DNA of 64,000 nt from Rhodopirellula sp. P2 (lineage in GTDB: Bacteria; Planctomycetota; Planctomycetia; Pirellulales; Pirellulaceae), in assembly GCF_028768465.1 (NCBI RefSeq), contig NZ_CP118225.1:930001-994000 (forward strand), read 5' to 3'. Shown here piece after piece: positions 1 through 11,632 of the stretch. Below the pieces are notes generated by a model. It did no database searches. It was not told the origin of the DNA and saw only the letters and a list, made by a program, of their open reading frames with translations. Both the position numbers and the translations under genes were made by a program. Position 1 is the first letter of the stretch, and every line of letters starts with the position of its first letter.

Positions 1-1
1 G

Positions 2-880
2 TACCAAATCGACGTCGACGGAGTCCGCTGGCGGTTCCGGATCAACATGCTGAAATCGCTGGGCAACATCGGCCTGGTCGCCCGTCGGATCAGCAACTTC
101 ATCCCCGATTTTCGCGGTCTGTTCCTTCCGGATTCCATCGAAAACCTGTGCCACTATGACCAGGGCATGGTCCTGCTGGCCGGGGTCACCGGTTCGGGAA
201 AAAGCACGACGATCGGTTCGATGCTGAACTACATCAACAGCATCTACCGCAAACACATTCTGACGCTCGAAGACCCAATCGAATTCATCTTCACGGAAGA
301 CAAATCGCTGATCAACCAACGAGAAGTCGGCCAAGATGTGGTTAACTTTTCAGTTGGAATGAAGCACGCTGTGCGGGAAGACCCCGACATCATTCTGGTC
401 GGTGAGCTTCGCGACGAAGAAACGTTCATGACCGCGATTCACGCCGCTGAAACCGGTCACTTGGTCTTCGGAACGATCCACGCCGCGAGTGCGTCGACCT
501 GCATCGGCCGGATCCTGGACTTGTTCCCCGAAGAAATGCACGGGGCAATCCGCAGCGCCATCGCCTTCAACATGAAAGGCATCGTCGCCCAGAAACTGCT
601 CCGGAGCATCAAGCCCGGCGTCTCACGTGTGCCCACCTGCGAAGTGATGACGTTCTCGCCGATGATTCGCAAACTGGTCCTCGAAGGCCAAGACAGCAAA
701 CTACCCGATGCCATTCGCATCGGTGCCGAAGACGGCATGCAAGACTTCACCATGAGTTTGAAACAACTGATCGACGACGAATTGATTGATCGGCCGACGG
801 CATTTGCAGTCGCTCCGAACAAAGACGCGCTGAAGATGGCGCTCAAGGGCATCGACGTGAAAGCACCAGGAATCCTGTAA
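2..880 (+). CDS. pilT: PilT-like retraction ATPase, 5' end truncated by window
   Basis: Member of the PilT/GspE secretion ATPase family, which powers type IV pilus retraction as a cytoplasmic hexamer. The reading frame is open to the first base of the window, and the codons before the ATG at 47 encode a typical N2-domain strand (RWRFRIN), so the gene begins upstream. Visible motifs are Walker A GVTGSGKST near 182-208, the Asp box LTLEDPIEF near 262-288, Walker B DIILVGELRDEET near 388-423, and the His box TGHLVFGTIHAA near 454-489. It ends in TAA immediately before the GTG start of a second, degenerate ATPase, so the two are probably co-transcribed. The family is certain. Assignment to PilT rather than PilB rests on the short C-terminus and the lack of a tetracysteine zinc site. 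Confidence 0.9.
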   Translation, partial: YQIDVDGVRWRFRINMLKSLGNIGLVARRISNFIPDFRGLFLPDSIENLCHYDQGMVLLAGVTGSGKSTTIGSMLNYINSIYRKHILTLEDPIEFIFTEDKSLINQREVGQDVVNFSVGMKHAVREDPDIILVGELRDEETFMTAIHAAETGHLVFGTIHAASASTCIGRILDLFPEEMHGAIRSAIAFNMKGIVAQKLLRSIKPGVSRVPTCEVMTFSPMIRKLVLEGQDSKLPDAIRIGAEDGMQDFTMSLKQLIDDELIDRPTAFAVAPNKDALKMALKGIDVKAPGIL

Positions 881-2221
881 GTGGCCAAGCAATCCAACGA
901 AGAAGTCCAACTCTGGCAAACCGTCGCTCCCGTTGAATTTGTTCCTCGGGTCAAAGACAACAACGAACTGCAAGCGTTGCTGATCAGCACCCGCCAAGGC
1001 GCTGGCAATGCCATCGCCGGCGGCCAAATTGCGCACGCGATCGCCTCGCGAGCCACCCACATTCTGATGGACTTCTCCAAGTCCGCCTGTGCGATTCGCT
1101 ATCAGATCGACGGGGCCTGGGAACAACTCCCACCGCTGGATCGCGAAAGCGGCGACGCGATGCTGTATGCCCTGAAACAGCTGTGCTTGATGAACCCAGC
1201 GGATCGTCGCGGCAGCCAAAAGGGCGGCATGCAGGTCAAACTGGTCAAGGACAAGTACCAATTCAACGTCCAATCGCAAGGCGTGCCCACCGGCGAACGC
1301 GTGATCTGCCGTCTCGAAGCAGAGGAAATGCCATTCAGTAAATTGGCCGACCTCGGGATGCGAGACAAAATGATTGAACAGTTCAAAGAGAAACTGAACG
1401 GTTCGGGAAATATCGTCCTGATCACAGCCAAGAAGAGCGAAGGCGTCTCGACCTTCTGGAACGTCGCCATCAGCGCCGCCGACCGGTTGGTCCGCGACTT
1501 CCAATCGTTTGAACCCGCGGAATCGCCCGACCCTGAGATCATCAATATCTCACCGAACTTGTTCGGAGGCGACACCGGGAAAACCGAACTGGAGATGGTC
1601 AAACGGATGGTTCTTCGCGAACCTGACGTGCTGATGTTCCCCAACCCTCCACAACCTGAATCGCTGCAAATCGCGCTCGAACAAGTCGTCGAGGCGGATC
1701 GACAAGTCATCCACCGGATGGCAGCCGAGGGCGCCATGCAAGCCTTGCTGACGTTCGTGGGACGCTACCCAGAATGCCGCAAATTGATCGCCGAAAACAT
1801 CGGCTGCGTGATTCATCAGAGACTGGTTCGTCGCTTGTGCGACAACTGCAAAGTCGGATTCGAACCGCCACCGAAGTTGCTCGCTCAACTTGGAATCCCG
1901 GCGGGTCGAGTCCCGTTGCTCTACAAACCGTTCATCCCGCCACCGATCGAACAGCAAGTCGACGAAAGCGGCCGGCCCGCACCGATCACCCCGTGCCCCG
2001 TCTGCAACTCACGTGGCTACCACGGTCGCATCGGGCTGTACGAAATGCTGACTCCAGGACCGCAACTCAAAGCCGCCTTGGCCAAGACGCAGGACGCCGG
2101 GCAATTGACCGCGATCGCGAAATCCGAAGGCTTCCGCCCCGTCCAATCCGAAGCCGTCCTCACGGTCGCCCGCGGATTGACCAGCCTCGACGAACTCAAA
2201 CGAGCCTTCGCCAAACGCTAG
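881..2221 (+). CDS. GspE/PilB-like protein with degenerate ATPase motifs
   Basis: A 446-residue homologue of secretion ATPases starting at GTG directly after the pilT-like stop codon. The N2-like part (about residues 50-160) includes THILMDFSKSACAIRYQIDG. At the Walker A position the sequence reads LITAKKSEGVST (about 179-191) in place of GPTGSGKST, so the catalytic lysine is valine (V189). The Walker B region reads EPDVLMFPNPPQPE, without the acidic GE pair. The C-terminal zinc site is intact: CDNC at about 320-323 and CPVC at about 372-375, followed by RGYHGRIGLYEML, as in GspE/PilB. I infer a non-hydrolysing partner or regulator of the adjacent PilT-like motor. Loss of function with retained fold is possible but less likely given the long intact frame. 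Confidence 0.85.
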   Translation: MAKQSNEEVQLWQTVAPVEFVPRVKDNNELQALLISTRQGAGNAIAGGQIAHAIASRATHILMDFSKSACAIRYQIDGAWEQLPPLDRESGDAMLYALKQLCLMNPADRRGSQKGGMQVKLVKDKYQFNVQSQGVPTGERVICRLEAEEMPFSKLADLGMRDKMIEQFKEKLNGSGNIVLITAKKSEGVSTFWNVAISAADRLVRDFQSFEPAESPDPEIINISPNLFGGDTGKTELEMVKRMVLREPDVLMFPNPPQPESLQIALEQVVEADRQVIHRMAAEGAMQALLTFVGRYPECRKLIAENIGCVIHQRLVRRLCDNCKVGFEPPPKLLAQLGIPAGRVPLLYKPFIPPPIEQQVDESGRPAPITPCPVCNSRGYHGRIGLYEMLTPGPQLKAALAKTQDAGQLTAIAKSEGFRPVQSEAVLTVARGLTSLDELKRAFAKR

Positions 2222-2430
2222 TCCGCCATTCCGGACACGTAGCTCCCCATTTGCACAAGCTGCTCCACCCTTCGTAGGCCGTGTCGCAGCGGAGTTACGG
2301 ACTCTGCATGGCGCCATTCACCTTCGTGCCACTCAACAAGGCCCGAAGGGTCGGTCGACCGACCCCTTGCCGCGGTCGTCAGGCCCCGGACCGGTGAACC
2401 GCCCAACCAGGCAGAGCTTAGGCACAAGGT

Positions 2431-2910
2431 GGTCCTCGCTTGTACCCAGGCTCCCGCCTGGGAACGCCATGCACCGCAGGCTCCGCCTGCTAGCCCGCCG
2501 CGTACGGAGGCAGGAGCCTCCAAGACGATGTGTTCCCAGGCAGAGCCTGGGAACAAGGTGGTCCTCGCTCGGACCCAGGCTCCTGCCTGGGAACGCAATG
2601 CACCGCAGGCTCTGCCTGCTAGCCCGCCGCGCACGGAGGCAGGAGCCTCCAAGACGATGTGTTCCCAGGCAGAGCCTGGGCACAAGGTGGTCCTCGCTCG
2701 TACCCAGGCTCCCGCCTGGGAACGCAATGCACCGCAGGCTCCGCCTGCTAGCCCGCCGCGTACGGAGGCAGGAGCCTCCAAGACGATGTGTTCCCAGGCA
2801 GAGCCTGGGCACAAGGTGATACTCGCTCGTACCAGGCTCCTGCCTGGGAACGCAATGCACGGCAGGCTCTGCCTGCTAGCCTGCCGCGTACAGGAGGCAG
2901 GAGCCTCCTG
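2431..2910. repeat. 129-bp tandem repeat array, about 3.7 units
   Basis: The word GGTCCTCGCT recurs at 2431, 2560 and 2689, and a variant at 2818, giving an exact 129-bp period. Each unit contains the imperfect palindromes CCCAGGCTCCCGCCTGGG and GCAGGCTCCGCCTGC, then GGAGGCAGGAGCCTCC, and finally TTCCCAGGCAGAGCCTGGG. Units differ by a few substitutions, and the last one is shortened. Because 129 is divisible by three, spurious open frames run through it. Confidence 0.9.
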
Positions 2911-3370
2911 AGTCAAGGTTTGGTGGGTGGCACCATACGGGCAAGCCCTTTGCCAGTCCCTTACCAGGTCACTCCACATGGATGCCTCCATGCCGACCTC
3001 CGAAAGTGTTCGGGCCAGACGCTTGGGTCGCTCGGTTTCGATAACCATCGCACGGGGACGTGAAACGGGGGATCGCCTGGCGACGGCGCGGCAAACAACT
3101 GTCGTCGCTCCGCGACTTGGGGGCCTGGGTGTCGACGAATGACCTTGGGTTGAAAACCCAAGGCTTTCGGCTGCCGTCGCTCCGCGACTGGTTGTGCGTG
3201 TAGGGATGAGCACCAACAACCGCGGAGCGGTGACAATGGTCAGCCTCGGGTTTCAACCCGAGGTCGCGGTTGCAAACCGCCGCCCACCGACTGGAACCGG
3301 ACAGTGCCAACCATGATCCGGCGAGGCTGGTCAAATTGGACCGCAACGATTCAGCTGTCCAACTCGGCGC

Positions 3371-3402
3371 AAACAAAAACACGTCAGCAAGAACTGACGT
3401 GT
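3371..3402 (-). terminator. Intrinsic terminator of the atp operon
   Basis: On the minus strand an 8-bp perfect stem ACACGTCA / TGACGTGT encloses an 8-base loop and is followed by a T-rich tract (TTTTTG). It lies 35 bases downstream of the atpC stop codon, in the right orientation to end the ATP synthase transcript. Confidence 0.85.
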
Positions 3403-3436
3403 CGATGTTGTTTCTGATTCGACGCGGTTGGGAAGC

Positions 3437-3823
3437 TTAGCGGCTGGCTCGCAGTTGCCCGCGAGCTCGACGCACAGCGGCGTCTTTGATTTGAGCTTGC
3501 TCGGGAGTGCTGCTGGGCATGTCCAGTGCTTCCGCCAAGGTCTTGGTGGCTTCGTCATTGTCGAGCAAATCGACTGGGATCGCTCGGCTAGTCAAAACGT
3601 TCACGACATCATCTTCGACTTGGGCGAAACCGCCGTCGACGAAATAACGTTCGGGCCCGCTGACCGTTTGCAAACGCAACACACCGTAGCCGAGACGGCC
3701 AATCATCGGTGCACGACCACCTTGCACACCCAGTTCGCCATCGAACATGGGCAAGGCTACAAAGTCAGCTTCCCGATCCAATTCCGTTCGTTCGGGGGTG
3801 ACGACGACACATCGAATGGACAT
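3437..3823 (-). CDS. atpC: F1Fo ATP synthase subunit epsilon
   Basis: Subunit epsilon of the F1 central stalk (128 residues), which connects gamma to the c-ring and can inhibit ATP hydrolysis. The N-terminal beta-sandwich is recognisable by VVTPERTELDREADFVALP and the GELGVQGGRAPMIGRLGYGVLR segment, and the short C-terminal helical part contains ARGQLRASR. The start lies three bases from the atpD stop codon, so it is probably translationally coupled. It is the last gene of the operon, followed by an intrinsic terminator. Confidence 0.95.
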   Translation of the reverse strand: MSIRCVVVTPERTELDREADFVALPMFDGELGVQGGRAPMIGRLGYGVLRLQTVSGPERYFVDGGFAQVEDDVVNVLTSRAIPVDLLDNDEATKTLAEALDMPSSTPEQAQIKDAAVRRARGQLRASR

Positions 3824-3826
3824 CGG

Positions 3827-5415
<1,589 letters not shown>

Positions 5416-6306
5416 TTAGCCTTCCAGGGCTTCGACACCACCGATGATTTCCATGATTTCGCCGGTGATCTGACTCTGACGGGCTCGGTTGTAGGTCATC
5501 GACAACTGCTTGATCATGTCGCCAGCACTCTCGGTGGCTCCCTTCATCGCGATCATTCGAGCGACTTGCTCGCTGACGGCCGAATCCAGGAAGCACTTGA
5601 ACAACTTGACTTTGAAACTGGTCGGAACAACTTCTTCCAAGATGCTTTCGGCCGAGGGAAGGAATTCGTATTCCGCATTGCTTTCGTCGGGGCCACCCGA
5701 GACGGACTCCGATTCATCGCCCAGCGAACCAAGCGGCAGCAACGTCTCGATCACAGTCTGTTGCTTCGACGTGCTGATGAACTTGGTGTAAACGACATCC
5801 AACCGATCGATTTTACCGGTGATGTATTCGGCCAAGTAACCTTCCGCAATCTTCTCGACATCGTCGTAAGCTGGCTGATCTTCGAACTGCAGGAACTGCT
5901 GGTCCGTTTCAATCCCGCGGAACTTCAACCCGTTGACACCGCGTTTACCGCTGGCATCGATGATGACGTTCGGAATCGACTCACGAAGCATTTTGATACG
6001 GGGCAGTGCGGTCCGCAAAACGGACGCGTTGTAACCACCGCACAACCCACGGTTGCTGGCCAAAACCAGAACCCGAGTGGTGTTGATCTTCTCGCGTTGT
6101 TCCAACAGCGGGTGCTGCACGTCCAACCCGGCATCCGCGAGGCGCGAGACGATTTTGGTGATCTGCTCGGTGTAAGCCGTGGCCGCTGCTGCGCGGTCCA
6201 TTGCTTTTTTGTACCGAGCCGTTGCGATCAGCTCCATCGTCCGCGTGATCTTGCGGATGTTGCGAATCGACTTGCGTCGTTTATCGAGGGCACGTGCGTT
6301 GGCCAT
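5416..6306 (-). CDS. atpG: F1Fo ATP synthase subunit gamma
   Basis: Gamma rotor subunit, 296 residues. The N-terminal coiled-coil helix (ARALDKRRKSIRNIRKITRTMELIATARYKKA) and C-terminal helix ending in NRARQSQITGEIMEIIGGVEAL are diagnostic. The middle domain contains VLVLASNRGLCGGYN. An acidic, Ser-rich stretch at about residues 195-215 (ESESVSGGPDESNAEYEF) looks like a small loop insertion. It lies between atpA and atpD in standard order. Confidence 0.97.
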   Translation of the reverse strand: MANARALDKRRKSIRNIRKITRTMELIATARYKKAMDRAAAATAYTEQITKIVSRLADAGLDVQHPLLEQREKINTTRVLVLASNRGLCGGYNASVLRTALPRIKMLRESIPNVIIDASGKRGVNGLKFRGIETDQQFLQFEDQPAYDDVEKIAEGYLAEYITGKIDRLDVVYTKFISTSKQQTVIETLLPLGSLGDESESVSGGPDESNAEYEFLPSAESILEEVVPTSFKVKLFKCFLDSAVSEQVARMIAMKGATESAGDMIKQLSMTYNRARQSQITGEIMEIIGGVEALEG

Positions 6307-6327
6307 GAATCAATCCGCCTTTCGGGT

Positions 6328-7851
<1,524 letters not shown>

Positions 7852-7924
7852 TGGACCGTACCGTGTTTTCCGATGGTGGTTTGTGCGTAAATGGTTTGAG
7901 GAGGGCGTTCAGCAGAGGTGTTGA

Positions 7925-8608
7925 TCACGATGATGAACTGAATCGATCCGAATGTTCCAGCAACTGGCGGGCGAAACCAGCCGCGGCGGACTTCCCAAGT
8001 TTGTCCAATCGGCTGGCCACCGACGAATCGAAGACCGTGTCACCGACTCGGATCACCATCCCACCGACCAAGTCCGTGTCGACGGACTCTCGGAGGCGAA
8101 CGGTTTTCCCAAATCGGGTTGAAAGCTGTTGGGTGACTTCCCCACGAAGCTGTTCCGTCAATGGAACCGCCGTGCGAACTTCTGCGACGAGTCGGCCAGC
8201 CGCTTCGTCAAACAAGTCGACTGCAGCATCTCGAACCGCGACCAAGTAACCGAGCCGACCACGTTTGGCCATCACCTTCATCAACTTGATCAAGAGGGGA
8301 TGACTATTTCCACCAAACAAACGGTCCACCACCCGGCACTTTTCGGCAGCGTCGATTTGAGGCGATTCAAACGCCAGTTGCAGCTTGGGGCTGTGCAACA
8401 AGGCTTCGTCACAAATCGCATTCAAGTCACTGACGACCGCATCGGTGGATCCATCCGCTTGAGTCGCAGCGAGCAACGCCCGAGCGTAGGTCTTGCCGAG
8501 TTGTTCGGCGCCGACGTCAAGGACGGTGGAATGCGAGGCGGTTTCGGACACGTTGGGGGTCTCGTCGGTTGAGCGTCGTAGGAATTTCAGGGAAGGAAGT
8601 TTGACCAC
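7925..8608 (-). CDS. atpH: F1Fo ATP synthase subunit delta
   Basis: Delta subunit of the peripheral stalk, 227 residues. The family usually has about 180, and the excess is an N-terminal extension of some 35 residues before GKTYARALLAA. The C-terminal domain contains VRTAVPLTEQL and the conserved SVDTDLVGGMVIRVGDTVFDSSV motif. It sits 10 bases after atpF and 73 bases before atpA. An internal start may give a shorter product, but no better ATG is obvious. Confidence 0.93.
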   Translation of the reverse strand: MVKLPSLKFLRRSTDETPNVSETASHSTVLDVGAEQLGKTYARALLAATQADGSTDAVVSDLNAICDEALLHSPKLQLAFESPQIDAAEKCRVVDRLFGGNSHPLLIKLMKVMAKRGRLGYLVAVRDAAVDLFDEAAGRLVAEVRTAVPLTEQLRGEVTQQLSTRFGKTVRLRESVDTDLVGGMVIRVGDTVFDSSVASRLDKLGKSAAAGFARQLLEHSDRFSSSS

Positions 8609-8618
8609 GTCAACGGCG

Positions 8619-9347
8619 TTAGTTTTGGCTGGGTAGCCGTTCCATCGATTGACGAATCAAATCCGCATGGTCATCAGCCGACAATTCGCGACCAACAACA
8701 CTGCGAGCAACTTGCATGGCCAACTTGGACGTTTGTCCGGCCATTTCAGCCATCGCAACTTTCTTAGCGTTCTCGATGTCCGACAAAGCACGCTCGCGTT
8801 GAGCAGCCGCTTCCACTTTGGCAGCATCGACAATTTTCTGTCCGTTGGCTTCCGCGTCGCGACGAGCATCTGCCAACATGCTTTGAACTTGGCCGGTGGC
8901 CTCATCCAACTTCAGTTGGTAATCGCTCAGCATCTGCTTCGCTTCCGCACTGGCCTTTTCAGCCGATTCCAAATCTTCGCGAATCTTTTCTTCGCGAGCC
9001 TGCAAACCGCCCAAGACGGCTGGCCAAACGAATTTGGACAGAATCGCCAAGACACACAGGAAGATGATCAGGTTCCAAATGGCCGACCCGACGTCAAACG
9101 ACAACAACGGAGTCGTCGCATGGTCTTCTTCGCCATGACCATGTTCGTCTCCGGCGGCTTCATCGTGCCCATGGTCATCACTTTCGTGATCATGGTCATG
9201 ATCGCCACCTTCGCTGTTCGCCGCGTCCGCATGAGCGTCCACCACGGTCACTTCATCTTGTGCTGCCAAGGATCCTGCCGGTGAAACCACCAACAGCACC
9301 AACGAGGCCAGCAAAGTGAGCGAGCTAATTGCAAGCAAGCGTTTCAT
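8619..9347 (-). CDS. atpF: F1Fo ATP synthase subunit b with signal peptide and His-rich leader
   Basis: Peripheral stalk b subunit, 242 residues with the ATG at 9347, ten bases after the atpE stop and preceded by AGGT. The membrane helix (FDVGSAIWNLIIFLCVLAILSKFVWPAVL) and the long charged coiled coil with LQAREEKIREDLESAE are typical. Upstream of the helix is an unusual region: a signal-peptide-like segment (MKRLLAISSLTLLASLVLLV, then SPAGSLAA) and an acidic His-rich stretch with HDHDHE, DDHGHDE and DEHGHGEEDH. That segment would face the periplasm. Metal binding is a guess from composition. The start could be upstream at 9404, but that would overlap atpE. Confidence 0.94.
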   Translation of the reverse strand: MKRLLAISSLTLLASLVLLVVSPAGSLAAQDEVTVVDAHADAANSEGGDHDHDHESDDHGHDEAAGDEHGHGEEDHATTPLLSFDVGSAIWNLIIFLCVLAILSKFVWPAVLGGLQAREEKIREDLESAEKASAEAKQMLSDYQLKLDEATGQVQSMLADARRDAEANGQKIVDAAKVEAAAQRERALSDIENAKKVAMAEMAGQTSKLAMQVARSVVGRELSADDHADLIRQSMERLPSQN

Positions 9348-9357
9348 CAATTTCGAC

Positions 9358-9615
9358 CTAGCCGCGGCACAACAGAATGAACACCAACGCGATGACGGTT
9401 GCACCTTCGATCAGTGCCGCCGCGATGATCATCGCGGTTTGAATCCGTCCACCGGCTTCAGGCTGACGCGACATTGCGTCGACAGCACTGCCACCAATGC
9501 GACCAATGCCCAAAGCGGCACCGATAATGATCAATCCGATTCCGATCCCCAGACCCATGCGGCCGAAGTCGTAGGAAGCGATTTCTTGGGCCAACATCAT
9601 TGCCAGTTCTAACAT
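9358..9615 (-). CDS. atpE: F1Fo ATP synthase subunit c
   Basis: Ring-forming proteolipid of Fo, 85 residues from the ATG at 9615, which has GGAG eleven bases upstream on the minus strand. Two hydrophobic helices are joined by the polar loop SRQPEAGGR. The ion-binding glutamate lies in helix 2 (AALIEGATVIAL). The residues that mark sodium-type rings (glutamine in helix 1, Glu-Ser/Thr pair in helix 2) are not seen, so a proton ring is most likely. A longer frame to 9690 exists but adds a non-hydrophobic stretch that is not typical. Confidence 0.95.
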   Translation of the reverse strand: MLELAMMLAQEIASYDFGRMGLGIGIGLIIIGAALGIGRIGGSAVDAMSRQPEAGGRIQTAMIIAAALIEGATVIALVFILLCRG

Positions 9616-9871
9616 CTTCAGATTGCTCCGTAAAAATTTTGAGCGAGTGAAAGGGGAAAGGTGTTTTTTGAGTGCCGAAGAATAGTCCAACCAAGTCGAA
9701 CCGTCATGCCACCCTGCTGCAGTTTCGTCAGAAAGGAGTGGAAAAAGCTTCCACTCCCAATCGCCTGACGGCGTGAATCAAACAGTTTGCCGACCTGGGG
9801 CAGTTTCCTGTGCTCCAAGCCTCGAAAGCGAGCGACAAAATGCCACATCGCTTTCCAGTCCACCCAACCGA

Positions 9872-10921
9872 TCAAGCACCCGCTGGATGACTTGCACCCA
9901 CAGCAGGACTGATACGGCTGGGATCAAAAATCTTGTCCGGGTCCATCTGGTTGGCGTCCGTCATCGCGTTGGGGTCATGGTCCAACTGCTCATCATGCTC
10001 ATGCGTGGCCATCGCGGCGATGAACAGCACCGTCAGGAACGTGAAGATGAAAGCCTGCAAGCAGCACACAAACAACTCCAACAAGGTCAGCGATGTCGCG
10101 ACCAAAACCACAGGCACACTGACCGCATAAGCCATCCCGTCACTCGCAGCACCCGCCGCGAAGATCAGACCGACGAAAGCGGCGAGCACCAAGTGACCCG
10201 CCATCATCGTGCCGAACAACCGCATGGCAAGCACGAAGCACTTGACCAGCAAACTGAGCCACTCGAGCACGTACAGCATCAAGGCGATGGGCAACATCAT
10301 GATGCCGCCATCCCAGCCAATCGGGTTGAAGTGATTGAAAAAGTCTTTGGCGCTGGTTTCGCGAATCCCGATGAAAATGATCGCGATCAAGGAGGTCATC
10401 GCCAACACGCTGGTCAACGACAAGTTCCCAGTGGCACTGCCACCCCAATGCGAAAACGCTTGGTTTCCTGTGATCAACTGCAACATGTAGCCAAACGGGA
10501 TCACGCCCAAAATGTTGGCAAACAGGATGAAGAAGAACACCGTCCAAATGTAGTGAATGTATTTGTCGGTCAGCCCGTGCAAGTTCGGGTAAGCGACCTC
10601 GTCGCGAATGAACGCGCAGATCGTCTCAAACAATTGCGACAGCCGGCCGCGTGTTTGATAACGGCCCAAACCTTCGCCATGAAAGATGCTGATTTTTCGC
10701 GAGCACAACACGCCCGTGATGATCAGCAACAAACCCACCATGGCGGACATCATCAAGTGATTGGTGATGAAAAATTCGTAGAAGCCATCCCGAACGCCCA
10801 ACGCGGGAACGTCGGTGCCTTCGCCACCAAATGGGATCTTGAGCAACGGCGAATCATGCAACGCGTGCGGGATCGCGTGATCGGTCGGGTCGTGACCAGC
10901 TGCGGCTAAAAATGGCAACAT
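9872..10921 (-). CDS. atpB: F1Fo ATP synthase subunit a
   Basis: Membrane subunit a that carries the proton half-channels, 349 residues, with several hydrophobic segments. The conserved arginine lies in FVLAMRLFGTMMAGH. Other family features are YIHYIWTVFFFILFANILGVIPFGY and the C-terminal LELFVCCLQAFIFTFLTVLFIA. The N-terminus (HDPTDHAIPHALHDSP) is His-rich and the C-terminal tail of about 40 residues is hydrophilic, ending in AVGASHPAGA. A 256-base spacer separates it from atpE. Confidence 0.96.
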   Translation of the reverse strand: MLPFLAAAGHDPTDHAIPHALHDSPLLKIPFGGEGTDVPALGVRDGFYEFFITNHLMMSAMVGLLLIITGVLCSRKISIFHGEGLGRYQTRGRLSQLFETICAFIRDEVAYPNLHGLTDKYIHYIWTVFFFILFANILGVIPFGYMLQLITGNQAFSHWGGSATGNLSLTSVLAMTSLIAIIFIGIRETSAKDFFNHFNPIGWDGGIMMLPIALMLYVLEWLSLLVKCFVLAMRLFGTMMAGHLVLAAFVGLIFAAGAASDGMAYAVSVPVVLVATSLTLLELFVCCLQAFIFTFLTVLFIAAMATHEHDEQLDHDPNAMTDANQMDPDKIFDPSRISPAVGASHPAGA

Positions 10922-10947
10922 GACAGTTGGATTGGGTCGGGATGATT

Positions 10948-11394
10948 TCAGGCAACGTCACGGCGAGCGAGCCGTGCGATCACAACGACTTCGACCGACA
11001 ACAAACCAACGTGCCAAAACAGCACCCAGGCGGCGGACCAAGTCTCGGGAGCGTCCAAGTAATAACTACTGGCCAAAAACAAAGCAACGGTCCCTACGAT
11101 CCGAATCAGCATCCCAGCCAAAAAGCCTTGCGTCGCCAACCACCGATCGGCACTGATTTGAACCGACATCAACCGCGGAAAGACCGATGCCAACGAAATC
11201 GCCCAACTGGCGATTGCCAGCTTCCGCCACACCGCCCAGGGACTGACCAGCGACACAATGCCCCAGGTCAAATCACCAAAAAGTTGGCCCTCTGCCCATT
11301 TCCCCAACGCAATCAGCACGCACACCAACAACCACGCCAGCGTGATCGCCACCACCGTGATCAGAATGACTCCGTGCTGATTTCGTCGCGTCAA
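10948..11394 (-). CDS. atpI: AtpI-like membrane protein of the atp operon
   Basis: A 148-residue hydrophobic protein with about four predicted membrane segments (for example ILITVVAITLAWLLVCVLIAL and FLAGMLIRIVGTVALFLASSY), ending 26 bases before atpB. Position and size match AtpI (ATP-synt_I family), which helps assemble the c-ring or handle magnesium. Sequence similarity is weak by eye, so the name rests largely on context. The frame begins at TTG (11394) with only a poor ribosome site. No ATG lies before the first membrane segment. Confidence 0.65.
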   Translation of the reverse strand: MTRRNQHGVILITVVAITLAWLLVCVLIALGKWAEGQLFGDLTWGIVSLVSPWAVWRKLAIASWAISLASVFPRLMSVQISADRWLATQGFLAGMLIRIVGTVALFLASSYYLDAPETWSAAWVLFWHVGLLSVEVVVIARLARRDVA

Positions 11395-11632
11395 AGGTCA
11401 CTGTCTGCAAAGAGGTCGTGTGGCTTTTAAATACCTTGCTCGTAACATCTTGCGAACCCCGCCCGTTGGCAACGGGAGGGGCCGGAAAACGAGTGTTCTG
11501 CGAGATTTCCAGGGGAGGGCAGTCCGCTTCTCACGCCAGTCCCCCTCCCTGAACTTCCGCCTGAACGGCGTCGCTCGACCTCCCAGAGAGAGTTCGAGAG
11601 GGAGTGTCCGGCACACGTTCCGAACGCTGGTT
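11395..11632. repeat. Repeat-bearing gap between atpZ and atpI
   Basis: A 238-base interruption in an otherwise compact operon. It contains CGCCTGAACGGCGTCGC (11558-11574) followed by TCGACCTC, a word that recurs at 50529-50553 in an unrelated spacer. It also contains GGGAGGGGCC, AGGGGAGGGC and CCCCCTCCCT stretches able to pair with one another. No gene is supported. Confidence 0.6.

Larger units (their letters stand above)
2222..3436. other. Gene-poor spacer rich in repeats
   Basis: No convincing gene is seen in these 1.2 kb. Open frames are present in several frames but their proteins simply repeat every 43 residues, reflecting the 129-bp array at about 2431-2910. Further right are palindromes at 3143-3163 (CCTTGGGTT/AACCCAAGG) and 3244-3263 (CCTCGGGTT/AACCCGAGG), and two copies of GTCGCTCCGCGACT near 3108 and 3177. 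The far right end carries the ATP synthase operon terminator. Confidence 0.6.

Noticed and set aside
2367-2911. Overlapping plus-strand frames of 150-160 residues
   Set aside because: Their proteins repeat every 43 residues because the 129-bp array is divisible by three, and both strands and several frames are equally open.
9358-9615. Sodium-dependent c-ring
   Set aside because: The helix-1 glutamine and the Glu-Ser/Thr pair that mark sodium binding are missing.
9773-10909. 378-residue plus-strand frame opposite atpB
   Set aside because: It is antisense to subunit a. Its His/Gln-rich composition mirrors membrane-protein codons on the other strand.
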